Assembly: GCA_963969345.1 (NCBI GenBank)
Contig: OZ017767.1
Span: 4,926,739-4,990,738, forward strand
Direction: 5' to 3'
Length of the DNA stretch: 64,000 nucleotides
Source of the DNA: Turbatrix aceti
Lineage: Eukaryota; Nematoda; Chromadorea; Rhabditida; Panagrolaimidae
Shown here: piece by piece, positions 10,801-21,770 of the stretch
Numbering within the stretch: position 1 is the stretch's first letter
Layout: every line of letters starts with the position of its first letter
Notes under the pieces: model-generated
Told to the model about the DNA's origin: nothing
The model's database searches: none
The model's input: the letters and a program-made list of their open reading frames with translations, nothing else
Program-made: the position numbers and the translations under genes

Positions 10801-13800
10801 TCTTTGCGATGTTCACTTGCGCTCACGTTGCTTCCGAGGTGAGTAGCGGGACCGGTCGACGGAGGGGGAGGAGACGTTGTCGATGTCGGTGGTACGGTCA
10901 TTGGCGTTGCGTTTTCGAGTTGCTGCACGCGTAGAATCAAAGAAACGGTGAATGTCGATTTGGAAAAATGACGCGACTGAAGCCATTGCTAGACGTCGTT
11001 GGCAGCGCGCTGCTCGTTCTGCTATGTTGATTTCATTTTTGCATTGATTAGTTTGGATTCATTTTTAGGGAAAAGCCTACCAAATCTCCCTGGTCGGTGC
11101 CAGCGGATCTCAAGTGGCAGGAGATCTTTGACCATTTTCTCACCGACGAACTCGGTCTCTCGCAGACAGAAACCGGTCTTGAACAGTGTCAGCGCGCCTG
11201 GGACCGACTGGCATCGGCGCTTGAAAAACTCAAGAAGGCAAAGGGCGTGCAAGTTTCCGAAAAACTTGAACGGGTCCCGGACGTGGCTGTTGCATGGAGC
11301 CAGGAATACTACGCTACCGTAGCTGATTTTTGGGGATTGGTTTGTTTTGGACTGTCCGCGCAATGTTTTTATAATCTTTGTTTTTCCAGTTCATGGTCAC
11401 ACCTCATCACCCAGTTCACCGCCTGGTAACCGGACTGGTCGAGATCTTCTGCGGGAGTTACAACAACATTGGCACGCACGCTATCATGTACGACTCGGCC
11501 GTGCTGGAGTTTATGTCTCTCATCGAGAGAACCTACGACGTCTTCCGTCACCTTTTCCCTTCACTACCTTCGACTCACGACATGTACAGACCTGTGCCGG
11601 GCGCGGTCATTCTCCCGGAAGACCCGCTTCAGAATAGTAGCACGGATGGCGAAGATCAGACTAGTCTCGAATCGCAGTCGATTTCGTCGCGGTGAGTCGG
11701 GAAAGAAAATTATCACTGGATCATAAATATTGATTTACGTTGCAGGAGCCGCACAACATCGTCCCTCGAAGAAATGACCGTGCCGCAACCAGCGTGCGAC
11801 TTTGTACTTGAGTACTACTTCTGCTACTGCTACGCGGAGATCTTTACGATGTACTCCGTCAAATGCGCGGACACGGACAAGCGGTACTGGGAGCAGGTGC
11901 GGTACCTGAACTCCCGGACAGACGCCGAGCTCCTGGATTACTTCGGCGTCGAAAAGTGCATTTGGCCGACGGATCCAGACAACGCAGACACCGGCGTCGA
12001 TCCGCTCATTGTCCGGATCACAGCGCGACAGAAGTTTTACAAGTCCGCCATCCACACTCTGCAGCGGCTGAGTGGCGAGTTCAAGCCTTCCGCGAAGCTG
12101 GCCATCCTCGTCGAAACCCTCTCCGAAATCACCGCGGTTTGTTTTTTTACCGGGTTGAGCAAAAGTGGTTCAAAATTCTTCATTAATACTTTTATTATAC
12201 TTGAAATGGGCTTAATTAGAGGGGATCAGCTACTGTTATGCGTGGTAGAGGTAGGGTGTGTTGAAGGGGTACGTGTGGTGAGGTATGACTCGGGGCCGGG
12301 CATCATACAAGGGAATTGCTTCACGCAGTGGAGACAGAATCGGAGATCACCGTTGAACAATGATCGGAACAGCGCGGTTTTTATACAGTCATCAGGAGAC
12401 AGACGGGCTGCCAGGGCAGGTCCAAACAAATTCTGGATTTAGTCGTCGTCAGACAACGACGACGTTAGAGCGTTGTCGAAGACCTGGCGGACCTGGTCGA
12501 AACTGATGACGGGCTTTGGCTTGGTTTTTTCGTATTCGGCAGCCTGTTTGTGAACGTGCTCGGGGAATACCTCCTCGTTGTAGCACTTGGTCGTCGAGAT
12601 GCCAACGCTGCGGGCGAAGGCATCACCGACGTTGAGCATCGTGATGAGCGCCATGAATTCCAGCTCGAGGGCACGGCGGTTGCGTTCAACGTAGTTGTCG
12701 GCATCTGTGAACGGCACCTCTTCGGAATCTGTGACAACAGATGTCTTTCTTTCGGAAGCCTCGTTGGATCTCTTGCGGGGCGGTTCCTCGTTTTGAACTG
12801 GCGCAGGTGCAGGTGCTGGCGCGGGCGCGGGAGCGGGGGTGAGTTGCGACTTCCAAGCGGCGTGGTTCTTTTTTGTGAAATTGTCAGGACAGGTAAAAGC
12901 GCGTTCCCGGATAGCCGGGCTGTGCGGGACCTTGAACAGGTGATTGTCCCCGGCAGAACCAGAACCACCACCGGGAGCCTTGACCATCTGGAGGAATTCC
13001 ACGTCCCGGTGGCGACGCTTGCGACTCATCTCGCCGTCGGCCGGCGAAGTGGGAGTCGATTTGATCAACGGAGCCGACTGGTAGGGGCTGTTGTAGAACT
13101 GAGAATGCTTGCGAGCCACCGGAACGTGGGTTGCCAGGAGCGCTTGTGGAGGGCAGAGATGCATTGCAGAAGCGTGCGACAGAGTGCGTTGCTTTGGAGG
13201 AAGTCGCTGAACGTCTTCCTTCATCGTTGGGGACAGTCTGGTTTGTTCTGCCTCCGGTGGAGAGTGAGAAGGGCTCTTTTTTGCCGGTGGAGACGGTTGG
13301 GCACTGCTTTGCGTTGGCGATCGCGGTACAGTCTGTTGCACCGTTGCAGAAGGATTATTATCGCTTTGCTGCGGGGGTGGGGGCTGTGGTGCACTTTCTG
13401 GGAGCATTGGGGACTGCTGGAAAAGTTCCTGCATCAGCAGAGACTGCTGAGTTGTCGGGGGTTGTTGAAGGCTTTGTTGCGAAACGCGCACCCCATTTTG
13501 TGCCATCGGGGATCGCTGAACACTCTGCAGTGCTGTTGGCGACTGCTGAGCACAGTGCTGCGCCAGAGGAGCCGTCTGCGTCATGAACTGGGACGCCGAA
13601 TCGGTGAAAGTTGGTTGGGTGTGCAAAAGGGCCTGTTGCTGCAGCATGAGGTACGCCCGGTGCTGCTCGAGTGCCTGCGTGTTCTGCGCCTGCTGCAGGA
13701 CCATGATCTGCGCGAGGAGTGCCTGGGTATCAAAGGCGGATTGCTGTTGCGGAGGCGTCGGCGCGGGCATGCATTGCTGCGGAGGCTGGCAGAACATTCG

Positions 13801-16800
13801 CAGCAGATTCATGTCAAACGACGTGCTTTGCGTGACGACTGGCTGTGGCGCCGGAGCGAAGGCGAAGGAGTTCTGCAGGGACTGCGCCTGCTGCAGCATT
13901 GCGAGCGACTGGCCATCAAGCTGGCCGAAAGCGTTGTTCGATGTGACAGGTAAGACGGGTGGCGGAATTGCTGATGACAGCTGGGGGGTCGACGTCGTGG
14001 CGGCCATTTGCTGGAGGAACGCGGCGATATTCGTGTCCATGTTGTCGGCTGACGTTGATGTCTGGAAAAACAACAACGATAAGTGCACGTCGGGATCGCA
14101 CGTACGACGGAAGCACGTGATTGAACGCGGAAGGACAACGGGAAGGCTCTTAAAAGGAGAACGGAGAGGGCTTATTTACATCACCGCTGTGCACTACCGC
14201 TCCACGTACGTACCGACTGGCCAGATGTACTTTAAGCGAACGATTGCTCATGTACCGTTGTTCGGAGACGTGTTATGTCATAGGCCGCCTTCATTCATCT
14301 ATACTGGGGAGAGGTGTCCTTTCTGTACCCCTGGCCTAGAGCACAGTATTTGCCCGGTAACAACTGCAAACGGGAACAAAAACAAACGTGAACTAACCGA
14401 TAATACAGCCCTACGCAGGGGTCTTGTTTTTCGAATGCGAGCCTGTCAAACGGTTGCTCTTAATTTTTCCTGCTGAAGGAAAAGAAACCCGCGCTCGCTC
14501 TAAAACTGTCACCAAGTTGGCCGTCCGCGACCCATTAGCCTTCTAATTCGAATTAGGCGTGGTATTCACCTGTAAAGTCATATACCTGTGTTTACGGTAC
14601 ACTGGAAGGGGTCCCGTTGGTCCGGGATGTTATTATTATACGTATTTGAGCCAGGGGGTGCATGGATGGCGCTCTGACGCATCTAGGCGGCTTAAAAGAT
14701 TGACGGCAGAAGACTGAAATCATCGAAGCAGACAAGAATAGAAAAAAGCGCTGAAGCGGGCGTAGAGAAGGTTGTTGACCCTCTTCGGCAGATGAGGGAC
14801 GCGCGGAAGAAGAAATAGGTTGAAAGTGAAGGTCTGGTCTGAAAACAGGTCTGGTGCACGCGCTCTCGGCCGAACAGCAAGCGTACTTTTGGCAGGAAAG
14901 GGTGAACATCATATTGGTACAATTGTTGATAGCGTGTGTTTTATTCGAAAAAAACACGCGTCAGAGGAGGAGCATCTTCTGCCGGCGACGAGGGAAGCAG
15001 GAGTTTGCGCAGACCGACTGCGCATGGACCAGGCCGGCCACGAGCATTGGTAATGTTCCTTTCTCCGGGCAAACAAGACACGACACGGGCGTGGTCTGGC
15101 AGACGAACGAGGGATTTGCCGTCGACGAGGGATGCTGGGATGCACAGAGGAGACAAGATTTGGCGTATAAATAGCACACGTGCCCGTGATGTGATTAAAA
15201 TGGACTTTGCAAGCTAGCTAAGATTTTCCTTTTACAACAGCTTAGCACGGCGCTGCTAAGCCGTTTAGGGACTCACTCGGCTGATGTGAGTTATGTATGG
15301 CCGGGCTAGACTGCGCAGAACACAGGGACTACGTGCTAAGTGTGCCGAGATCACAAGTACAATTTTACCGGTGAACACACTCAATACTGATAATTAACGC
15401 GCTTTTCAATATTCTCGGGCAAAGAACAGCCGAAGGCGGGAGCTGCTCTTTGCTCTAGGTGAGCTCCACTTTGGCCGTATCACCCACCGGGAGCCGGGTC
15501 TTGGAGGTATAAAAAATTTAAGAACACCCATAAAACAAGATAATCTCGTTTTGGTGCACTCACGCGCCCCGATACTGTCTCTGCAAAATCCGGCAGGGGG
15601 GTAAAAAAACAAGACCGACCGCCTCTCCTGGTGCTGATAATAATGTAAACCATGCGACAGGACTGGAACGCTCTGCTCCATTCCCGTCTTGCTGCTGCAT
15701 AAAAAAGCAATTTCATTTTTTTCGGGTGTCAAAAGAAATGCGCATTACAACGAACGGCCCACGGCGGCGGTGGCGGTGGCGGTGGCGGTGGCGTCTTGGT
15801 TCACGTGCTGGAGGGTTCTGAGTTAATGAAACTTGATCTGAGAGCAGTCAGAAGAATACTCACGTGGAACAAGGGTTTTTTTGTGTGTCGAGGTCAAAAT
15901 GCTCAAGGTTGTTTCCGAAGAGGGGAGGGGGGGGGGTGAAGGTGTTAGTCGCCACCTGAAGCTTGGCTGGCAGACTGCCCTGTAGAAGGATAACGGCAGG
16001 GCGACACGGCGGGTGTTATTTTGGTTTAGCGTGAGCTCATGCGGCAACAAGTTAGCAGCCCGGAAATGGACAACTCGTTGTTTGTCGTTCGTATAGCAGC
16101 TTCCTTGTCGCAAAAAAATGCGAAGAAAAAAACGAACATGCTTGGCAAAAAACAGCCTAGCGGGTAATGTGACTTTTCTGGCACGTTGGCTGAACGAACG
16201 CGTTTGTCTTTGTGTTTGTTTGCCGGCCACAAACAGACAGATACATAAATAGTAGACAGCGGAGAAAACGAACGTTTCCCGGCGGCGTGGGATTCCATGA
16301 AGCCCGCATTTACACTGAAACCGACCGCGGCGTTTGTTCTTTGGCCGGGGATAAGACTATAATCGGCGCTGCGCGTCTTAGCTAGCATCTCAGGTGATAT
16401 TTAGCAGCATCGGTTAAGCCGATTCGTCGTGACGCGGAGTCTACGGTAAAAAAAATTAAAACTCAGAGAAGGCTTCCCCGAGCGCATCATCAGAACGGAC
16501 TGCAATCGCCCTCTTTTCTCTTCCGGGGGCCTCTTTGGACGAACGTGTGAGCGTCTGCAGCCAGGGCCTTGTTTTTCTAGGATGTATATATACACAAGAC
16601 CATGGACGAGATTGCAAAGACGTAAAATTGTCTGTCCATTGCACGGAAAAACATGCAAACGATACGATCGACGTCACCGCTGCAAAATGCACTGATCGGC
16701 GTGCTAATTAGCCGGCGGTCTTCCGTCTGACGATGCAGGCGTTCCTTTGCTTGGCCCAACAGGTGCCGGTCGTTTTCTGCAGTGCTTGCATAAAAAATGT

Positions 16801-18279
16801 TTACGTTTGGGTTTTTTTTACGCGCGCTGGCCTGTGGCTTACCCAGACAGGCGAATTAGTAGTTGGACGACGCATTGCGGAAGGAAACTAATCACCGAAA
16901 AGTTATTGTTCCCGCGTGTTCTTGTTCCCGATGTCAGAGCAACAACCTGATGCGAGGACGGATGTTTTTCTGTTCTCTGGCGTATGTGGGGGGGACGGGA
17001 CCCGCTGATACGTGCAGCGACTTCCTTCCTCAACTTGAAAGCCGTAGCCCGGCCAGAATGCACTTTTTGTTTTCGACTGCGTTCCTTTTTTAACCTTCGA
17101 CTGGCCCGGTGTACTTTCTTTAACCCCCACGCTGTTGTAAACAGAATCATGGACTACGCTTTTTTGCTAGGATATGCACAGGATTATCAGCCTGGGCCTG
17201 GTTTTTTCAAAATGCTGGATTTAATTTTTTTTTATTTGTGTGTACAAATTTCAATTAGGAGTTTGTTATGAGAAACTGGGTGCCGGAAATCCCACCAGGA
17301 TCAAAATACGCGTAACATAATAACACGGGAAGAAAAAAAAGAAAAAATAACTGGTTGCAAAAAAAATTACAAAATGTCTACGCTGCTGCGTGCGTCGTCA
17401 CTTAGCGGTTGTTTTGTCTGTTTGCCACGGCACCCGCATCAGGAAATACTGTAAGACGTCCTCGAAAAGCAAAACAAAAGTACATCTCATTGGCAGCTGG
17501 CGAAAACACATAGGGCATAAAAACAACGCCAGAGTAGATGCACTGCGTGCCGGGCCGACAGCCGGAAGCGGAGCGGAAAACAGAAGAAGACTGCACGTTT
17601 CATAAGCAGGAAGTGATTTTTTTCGAAGCTGATAATTGTCCTTCCCACTACCACGCGGAGGGGATGGGATTTTTTTTGCAGGATTATTTAATTGACCCTG
17701 CTGCTGACTTTCCGGAGGGATCTCTTCGAACCCGGCTCTTAAGAATTTGTGTCTCTTGAAAAAAAAAAAGAAAACACGGCTGTGCTTCCCGTCTCACGGC
17801 AGCGTGCAGGCGAGTAGTACAACTCCGTTTATCCGCATAGTATGACGAATCCATCACCACTTGCAATGACGGAAGTTTGGCTGACGGGGGTCCAAGAAGA
17901 AATTATTTGCGTTGCTCGATCCTGTTTTGTTTTCCCGGGGGACAAGGGCAAAATCATGCAAAAAAACAACAAAAAATTGACATTGAGCCATCAAAAAATA
18001 GGCTTCTGTGAAATTTTCCAGAATGCAAAAAAAATAAAAGAACACAATTTTCAGTGCGTAAGCCAGTTCTCATCAGCCGGCAAATCGCATATCTGGAGCG
18101 GAGACGACCTCCTGCCAGCCTTCATGTACGTCGTCGTCCGTGCCCAACTCCAACACCTGGGTGCCGAGATCCGCCTCATCAACGACTTCTGCACGCAACT
18201 CTCCGGCCCCGGAGACCTCATGTTCACACTGCTCTGCGCGAGCTACGTACATATCTGCAAAGAAAAAAGTGTTCCTTAA
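7890..18279 (+). CDS. ALS2CL/ALS2: Alsin-type protein (ALS2/ALS2CL family): PH-like, MORN repeats, VPS9
   Basis: Putative guanine-nucleotide exchange factor for Rab5-family GTPases on endosomes. Supported exons: 8095-8568, 8624-8892, 8947-9263, 9314-9423, 9472-9737, 11069-11339, 11390-11691, 11746-12136, 18055-18279. These give 875 in-phase codons including the stop. The first exon contains a PH-like stretch. Exons 2-5 carry about seven MORN repeats (for example YEGFWKNGLPHGLGKM). The last four exons form the alsin C-terminal region and VPS9 domain, including the AFMYVVVRAQLQHLGAE signature in the final exon. A possible first exon is 7890-7985 (ATG, 32 codons, donor GTATGA) which joins in phase, but this is tentative. 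No RCC1 repeats or DH domain were found, so it resembles the shorter ALS2CL form or has unseen upstream exons. Introns 9738-11068 and 12137-18054 each contain a gene on the opposite strand. Confidence 0.85.
9743..10940 (-). CDS. Tau-tubulin-kinase-like Ser/Thr kinase (CK1 group), nested in alsin intron
   Basis: Minus-strand exons 10515-10940, 10053-10466, 9743-10009, all phase 0, about 368 residues. After a Ser/Thr/Pro-rich N-terminus the kinase domain shows the glycine loop LGQGGFGAVYRV, the ATP-binding lysine in YAMKVEKK, the catalytic loop HRDLKPANY, DFG in LLDFGIARR, and the CK1/TTBK stretch GFKGTVRFAALACHHNKEMG. Key catalytic residues are present, so it is probably active. This branch of the CK1 group is expanded in nematodes. 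It lies wholly within the alsin intron 9738-11068, with its stop codon five bases inside the intron, so its 3'UTR must overlap the alsin MORN exon on the other strand. The chosen ATG is the first in frame; a start 13 codons later is also possible. Confidence 0.88.
12439..14040 (-). CDS. Gln/Pro-rich protein, single exon, nested in alsin intron
   Basis: An uninterrupted frame of 533 codons starts at the ATG at 14040. A TTTTTCCAG acceptor sits 21 bases upstream, so an upstream leader exon or trans-spliced leader is likely. The N-terminal half is rich in Gln, Pro, Ser and Met, as in transcriptional activators. The middle has basic patches (SRKRRHRD, PRKRS) that could be nuclear signals and an Ala-Pro run of about seven repeats. 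The C-terminal 90 residues are the only folded-looking, helical part and end in an acidic DDD. No family recognised; a nuclear regulatory role is inference from composition. It lies in the 5.9-kb alsin intron on the opposite strand. Confidence 0.75.
   Translation of the reverse strand: MDTNIAAFLQQMAATTSTPQLSSAIPPPVLPVTSNNAFGQLDGQSLAMLQQAQSLQNSFAFAPAPQPVVTQSTSFDMNLLRMFCQPPQQCMPAPTPPQQQSAFDTQALLAQIMVLQQAQNTQALEQHRAYLMLQQQALLHTQPTFTDSASQFMTQTAPLAQHCAQQSPTALQSVQRSPMAQNGVRVSQQSLQQPPTTQQSLLMQELFQQSPMLPESAPQPPPPQQSDNNPSATVQQTVPRSPTQSSAQPSPPAKKSPSHSPPEAEQTRLSPTMKEDVQRLPPKQRTLSHASAMHLCPPQALLATHVPVARKHSQFYNSPYQSAPLIKSTPTSPADGEMSRKRRHRDVEFLQMVKAPGGGSGSAGDNHLFKVPHSPAIRERAFTCPDNFTKKNHAAWKSQLTPAPAPAPAPAPAPVQNEEPPRKRSNEASERKTSVVTDSEEVPFTDADNYVERNRRALELEFMALITMLNVGDAFARSVGISTTKCYNEEVFPEHVHKQAAEYEKTKPKPVISFDQVRQVFDNALTSSLSDDD
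14100..18054. other. Remainder of the last alsin intron
   Basis: About 4 kb of intronic sequence between the nested gene and the last alsin exon. It contains a GGT/GGC simple repeat and two small adjacent hairpins near 15240-15290. I see no coding exon with splice support. Confidence 0.5.
15763..15793. repeat. GGCGGT simple repeat
   Basis: About five tandem copies of a GGCGGT-type hexamer, G-rich on the plus strand, inside the large alsin intron. Such runs could form G-quadruplexes in RNA or DNA. Confidence 0.8.
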
Positions 18280-18767
18280 CCCGCCTTCATCGGGATGCCA
18301 CTCGCATCACAGACGCGTCCGCATAATCAGTTCAACTTGCTTTGTATAATACTTTTTGTTGCATCCGGTTTGCATTTCATAGATTCGAGGCATAGAAATT
18401 AAAGATAATTACTTACATTTCTAAGTATTTTTGGCGTTGCACAAGAAAAGAACTGCGTGGCAACCAAAAATCGATCCAACTCGCAACTGGCAAAAAGCGA
18501 TCGATCAAATTGGCAAAAAACTCTAACAGGGAACACCAACAGTGTCGACAAAAGCCACGAACTGGCTTTTGTGCATAGCTGGGTGGCGTCTACCTGGAGT
18601 CATCCATAAAATTTTGAGAATGCGCATGCTCTCGTCGCGAAAATGCAAGAACGTGTGTGGTCAGCTTGGATCGAAGCTGTTCTTCAACTCAAGTTCCTCC
18701 ACTATTTGCCGAGTATATCGTGACATCCACTCTAATCCATTATCTCCGTAGCCGACGTTCAGGTATT

Positions 18768-18800
18768 ATGGACGAAGCAATACACCTCCAAGTAACATGA
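18768..18800 (+). promoter_or_regulatory. Upstream ORF overlapping the RBBP5 start codon
   Basis: A 10-codon ORF begins at the ATG at 18768. Its TGA (18798-18800) overlaps the RBBP5 ATG (18797-18799) in an ATGA arrangement. If the transcript includes this leader, it would favour termination-reinitiation or leaky scanning as translational control. Confidence 0.5.
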
Positions 18801-21599
18801 ACACACAGCTGAGTGCGCCGGCCAACGACGAGCGCCCCGTACCTCTGGTGCTGGACCGAGTCCTGAATCTGGACAACGCGACCGTGCTTATAACGCGCTT
18901 CAACCGACTCGGCACGCTCATGGCTTGCGGCACTTCGAACGGCTTCGTAATTGTCTACGACGTGACAACGCAGCAAAAGTGCAACGTGGGTGGCTTTGTT
19001 CATCGTAGGCGTGCTTCTCAGCGACGGGGGGATTCTTGCAGGCTTTCAACGCGCACGTGCTGCCGATGGTCGGACTCAGCTGGTCGCGGAACGGACGCTT
19101 CATCTACTCCGCGGCCATCGACAACGTCATCGCGATCATCGACATCGCTCTCGGCCGGGTAGTTCGTCGCACGTGCACCGGTGTTCAGCTCGGGGGAATG
19201 GAACTGAATCCTCGCGTGCCGGATCTCGTTTTGCACCGCGCACATGGCTATCTCTATACGAAACATCTGGTCGGCGAGTCGCGCATCTGGCACGTTTATC
19301 CCAGAAATGAGGTCCCAGAGGTGTGCTCCGTGTGCTTCGACCACCGGGGGCAGTACATCTACGTCGGACTTGCTACTGTGCGTTTTTATGCGTTTTCAAA
19401 AAAAAATTACGCTGGAATCAAATTTTTGAGAATTTTATTCAATCAATTTTTTACAAAAATTTCGCGTTCGAGTTTGTAACGAATTAGATTTTTCCTCTTC
19501 ATGATCGTTTGTGTTTGCGAAATTTTTTTTTCCAAATCGAGAAAACGTGAACTACCAATTTTTAGTTTTTTTACTCTGGGAAACAAAGTTTTCCGCAAAT
19601 GATAAAAAAATCTGTTCGATGTTCGTTCACGGTCAAAAATATTTTTTGCCTTTGTTTGAGTCTTCAAACAAAATTTAAAAATTGTTCGTGTTTCTTCACG
19701 AACAAAGAAATAGTTTTTTGCCTATCCCTGATCCCGATGTCTTTTCAGGGCAAAATCGACGTCTTCAAAACCGAAGGCCCAAAGATCGGCACTGTATTGG
19801 TAGACGAATCCGTCAAAATCGTGCACATCTATCCGACTCGGCGTGAATACTTTGTACAAATATGCGCTGGTGACCGTTTGCTACGGCTTTACACGCAGTC
19901 TTCCCTGGTGGAAAACTGCGAAGACGCGCAACCGACAGCCACGTTCTCAGACGTCATCGAGAAGACCAACTGGATCTCGTCGTGTGCCTCTGGCGATTCG
20001 CAGTACATCGCGGGCCTCAGCACGTCCGCGCACATTATCACTATTTTTGAACGCGTCAGTGGCAATATCGTGGCCGTCCTCTGCGCTTCTTGCAAGGAAA
20101 TCGCTGCCCACGTAGATTGGCACCCGACCAAGCCGATGGTGATCTCCCTGTGCAACGGCCGGGTCTACGCCTGGAAGCAACGCTTCAAGCCTGTTTTTGC
20201 TGCTTTTTGCCCCAATTTTAAGGAGGTCAATGAGAACTTTCCGTATAAGGAGCATGAAAACGAATTTGACCAGTACGATGAGGACGTGCCGAAGGTTTCT
20301 GCTTCGAGCCAGATGAACGTGAGTCTTGACTTTTTTATTTTGGAGTGAAAAAATGAGAAATTTTGCTTCAGAAACATCAAAACGACTGGCTAGACATTGA
20401 AACGGTCACTGCAGCCCCGGTTTTATGCTCTTCCGACGACGAAGACCCCCACAAAACCGGCGACATGAACTACGTGATAAATTCTTCGGCTCGTCAGCGG
20501 ATAATGTCGAACGTGTACATGCCGCGCGCGTACAAGAAAAAAGTGCCTCCTGGAGGCGTTCGCAAGGCCATGAACACGACCAACCTCGTGGATCGTCATT
20601 TTGACGCTGTCCGTCGCAGGAGCATGCTTTGTGGGTTTTTTTTACCGTTACATGCTTTTATGGAGTGTTTTTGTATTTCCAGATTCCAAACGGGACACAC
20701 TCTCCCACGGCCAGCCATCTATCGTCACAGCCGGTCTCCTGCCGCCTCTGGTGAAACGGCCGAGGTTCGGGCTGGGCCCCATGCCTCCCGTCAAGGAGCA
20801 CAACGAGCTGGAAGGCGCCTCGACGTCCAGCAAGTCTTCGTATCTCTCATTCGAGCTCGTCAATAATCACAATCACAGGACCAACGGCGCCGTTGGTTCT
20901 TCCGACGCCAAGATGGAGTCTGACACGGATGATAGCTTCGATGACGGCGCGTCGTCGGCACCTGCGCCGTCTGACAGCTCACGGAGTTCGCGGTTGTCGA
21001 GTCCGACAACCGGATCGGCCAGCGACGACGAGGCCGAGGACAACGACGACGACGCCTCTTCACAGTCTTCAACGCACTCCGTAGCTCACGTCTCTGTACA
21101 AAATGGACACGTTTCTTCGCCGGAATCCGACGATGAAGCAGAATCTTTGACTTCGAAGTACTCTGCGTCGTCTTCGGGTTCATCCTCATCTTCGTCGGCA
21201 GCCTCTTCGGCGCCAGCCTCACCCAGACCTCAACCTCGTTCTCACTCAAATTCCACGACCTCTCTGCCGGGCCCCAGCGTGCCTTCAGTATCTGCGACCT
21301 CTTCTCCTGCTCGCTACACGGGCGTTCATTCTTCCCACTCGCCTTCTTCGGATTCAGATTCCTCGCTTTCTCAGGTATCGAACGCGGCTGTCAGCCCGTC
21401 GTCATCGGCCGCGTCCGCTTCGACACTGCCCTCTACGAATGGCTACTTGCACCCGCCTGAGCCGGTGCTCAACGGCTTCTCACCGCCCCCACCCCCACCT
21501 CCACCGCCCTACCTCGGACCCCAGCATTCCCCCTCGTCCTCGTCTTCCAGCTCATCCTCATCCTCATCTGGCGTCGACCACGCCTGGGATAGCGACTAG
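18797..21599 (+). CDS. RBBP5: RBBP5 homolog, WD40 subunit of COMPASS/MLL histone H3K4 methyltransferase
   Basis: Exons 18797-18985, 19042-19377, 19749-20318, 20372-20630, 20683-21599, in phase throughout, about 756 residues. Residues 1-330 form the WD40 propeller; diagnostic pieces are SWSRNGRFIYSAAIDN, FDHRGQYIYVG, HVDWHPTKPMVISLCNGRVYAW and FAAFCPNFKEVNEN. After the propeller, an acidic stretch plus ETVTAAPVLCSSDDED corresponds to the human hinge that binds ASH2L and activates MLL. The last 250 residues are a long Ser-rich, low-complexity tail with a poly-Pro run, far longer than in vertebrate RBBP5 (about 540 residues). The fourth donor is GTGGGT. It acts in the nucleus with WDR5, ASH2L and a SET methyltransferase. 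It converges with the SIX1/2 gene, 171 bp between stops. Confidence 0.93.
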
Positions 21600-21627
21600 C
21601 CATCAGCCAGCAAATGCCTCAGCCCAG

Positions 21628-21633
21628 AATAAA
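21628..21633 (+). terminator. Polyadenylation signal of RBBP5
   Basis: AATAAA 29 bases after the RBBP5 stop codon. The very short 3'UTR fits the compact genome and the convergent neighbour. Confidence 0.6.
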
Positions 21634-21770
21634 CGTCGGGTAATTGTATACGCAATTTTACGTGCTTGGCTGTGGGAAGGGCCTTTGAAGGGGAGAATGT
21701 GCACTCTTTTTCTCTCTTTATCTCCGGAAATAAGCGAGCGCAGCGAGCCTTCGCCGGCCCGAGGAATGAG

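Noticed and set aside
12550..13953. 467-codon forward frame opposite the Gln-rich gene
   Set aside because: Its Leu/Arg/Trp/Cys-rich composition is what antisense CAG/CTG-rich codons give; no domain.
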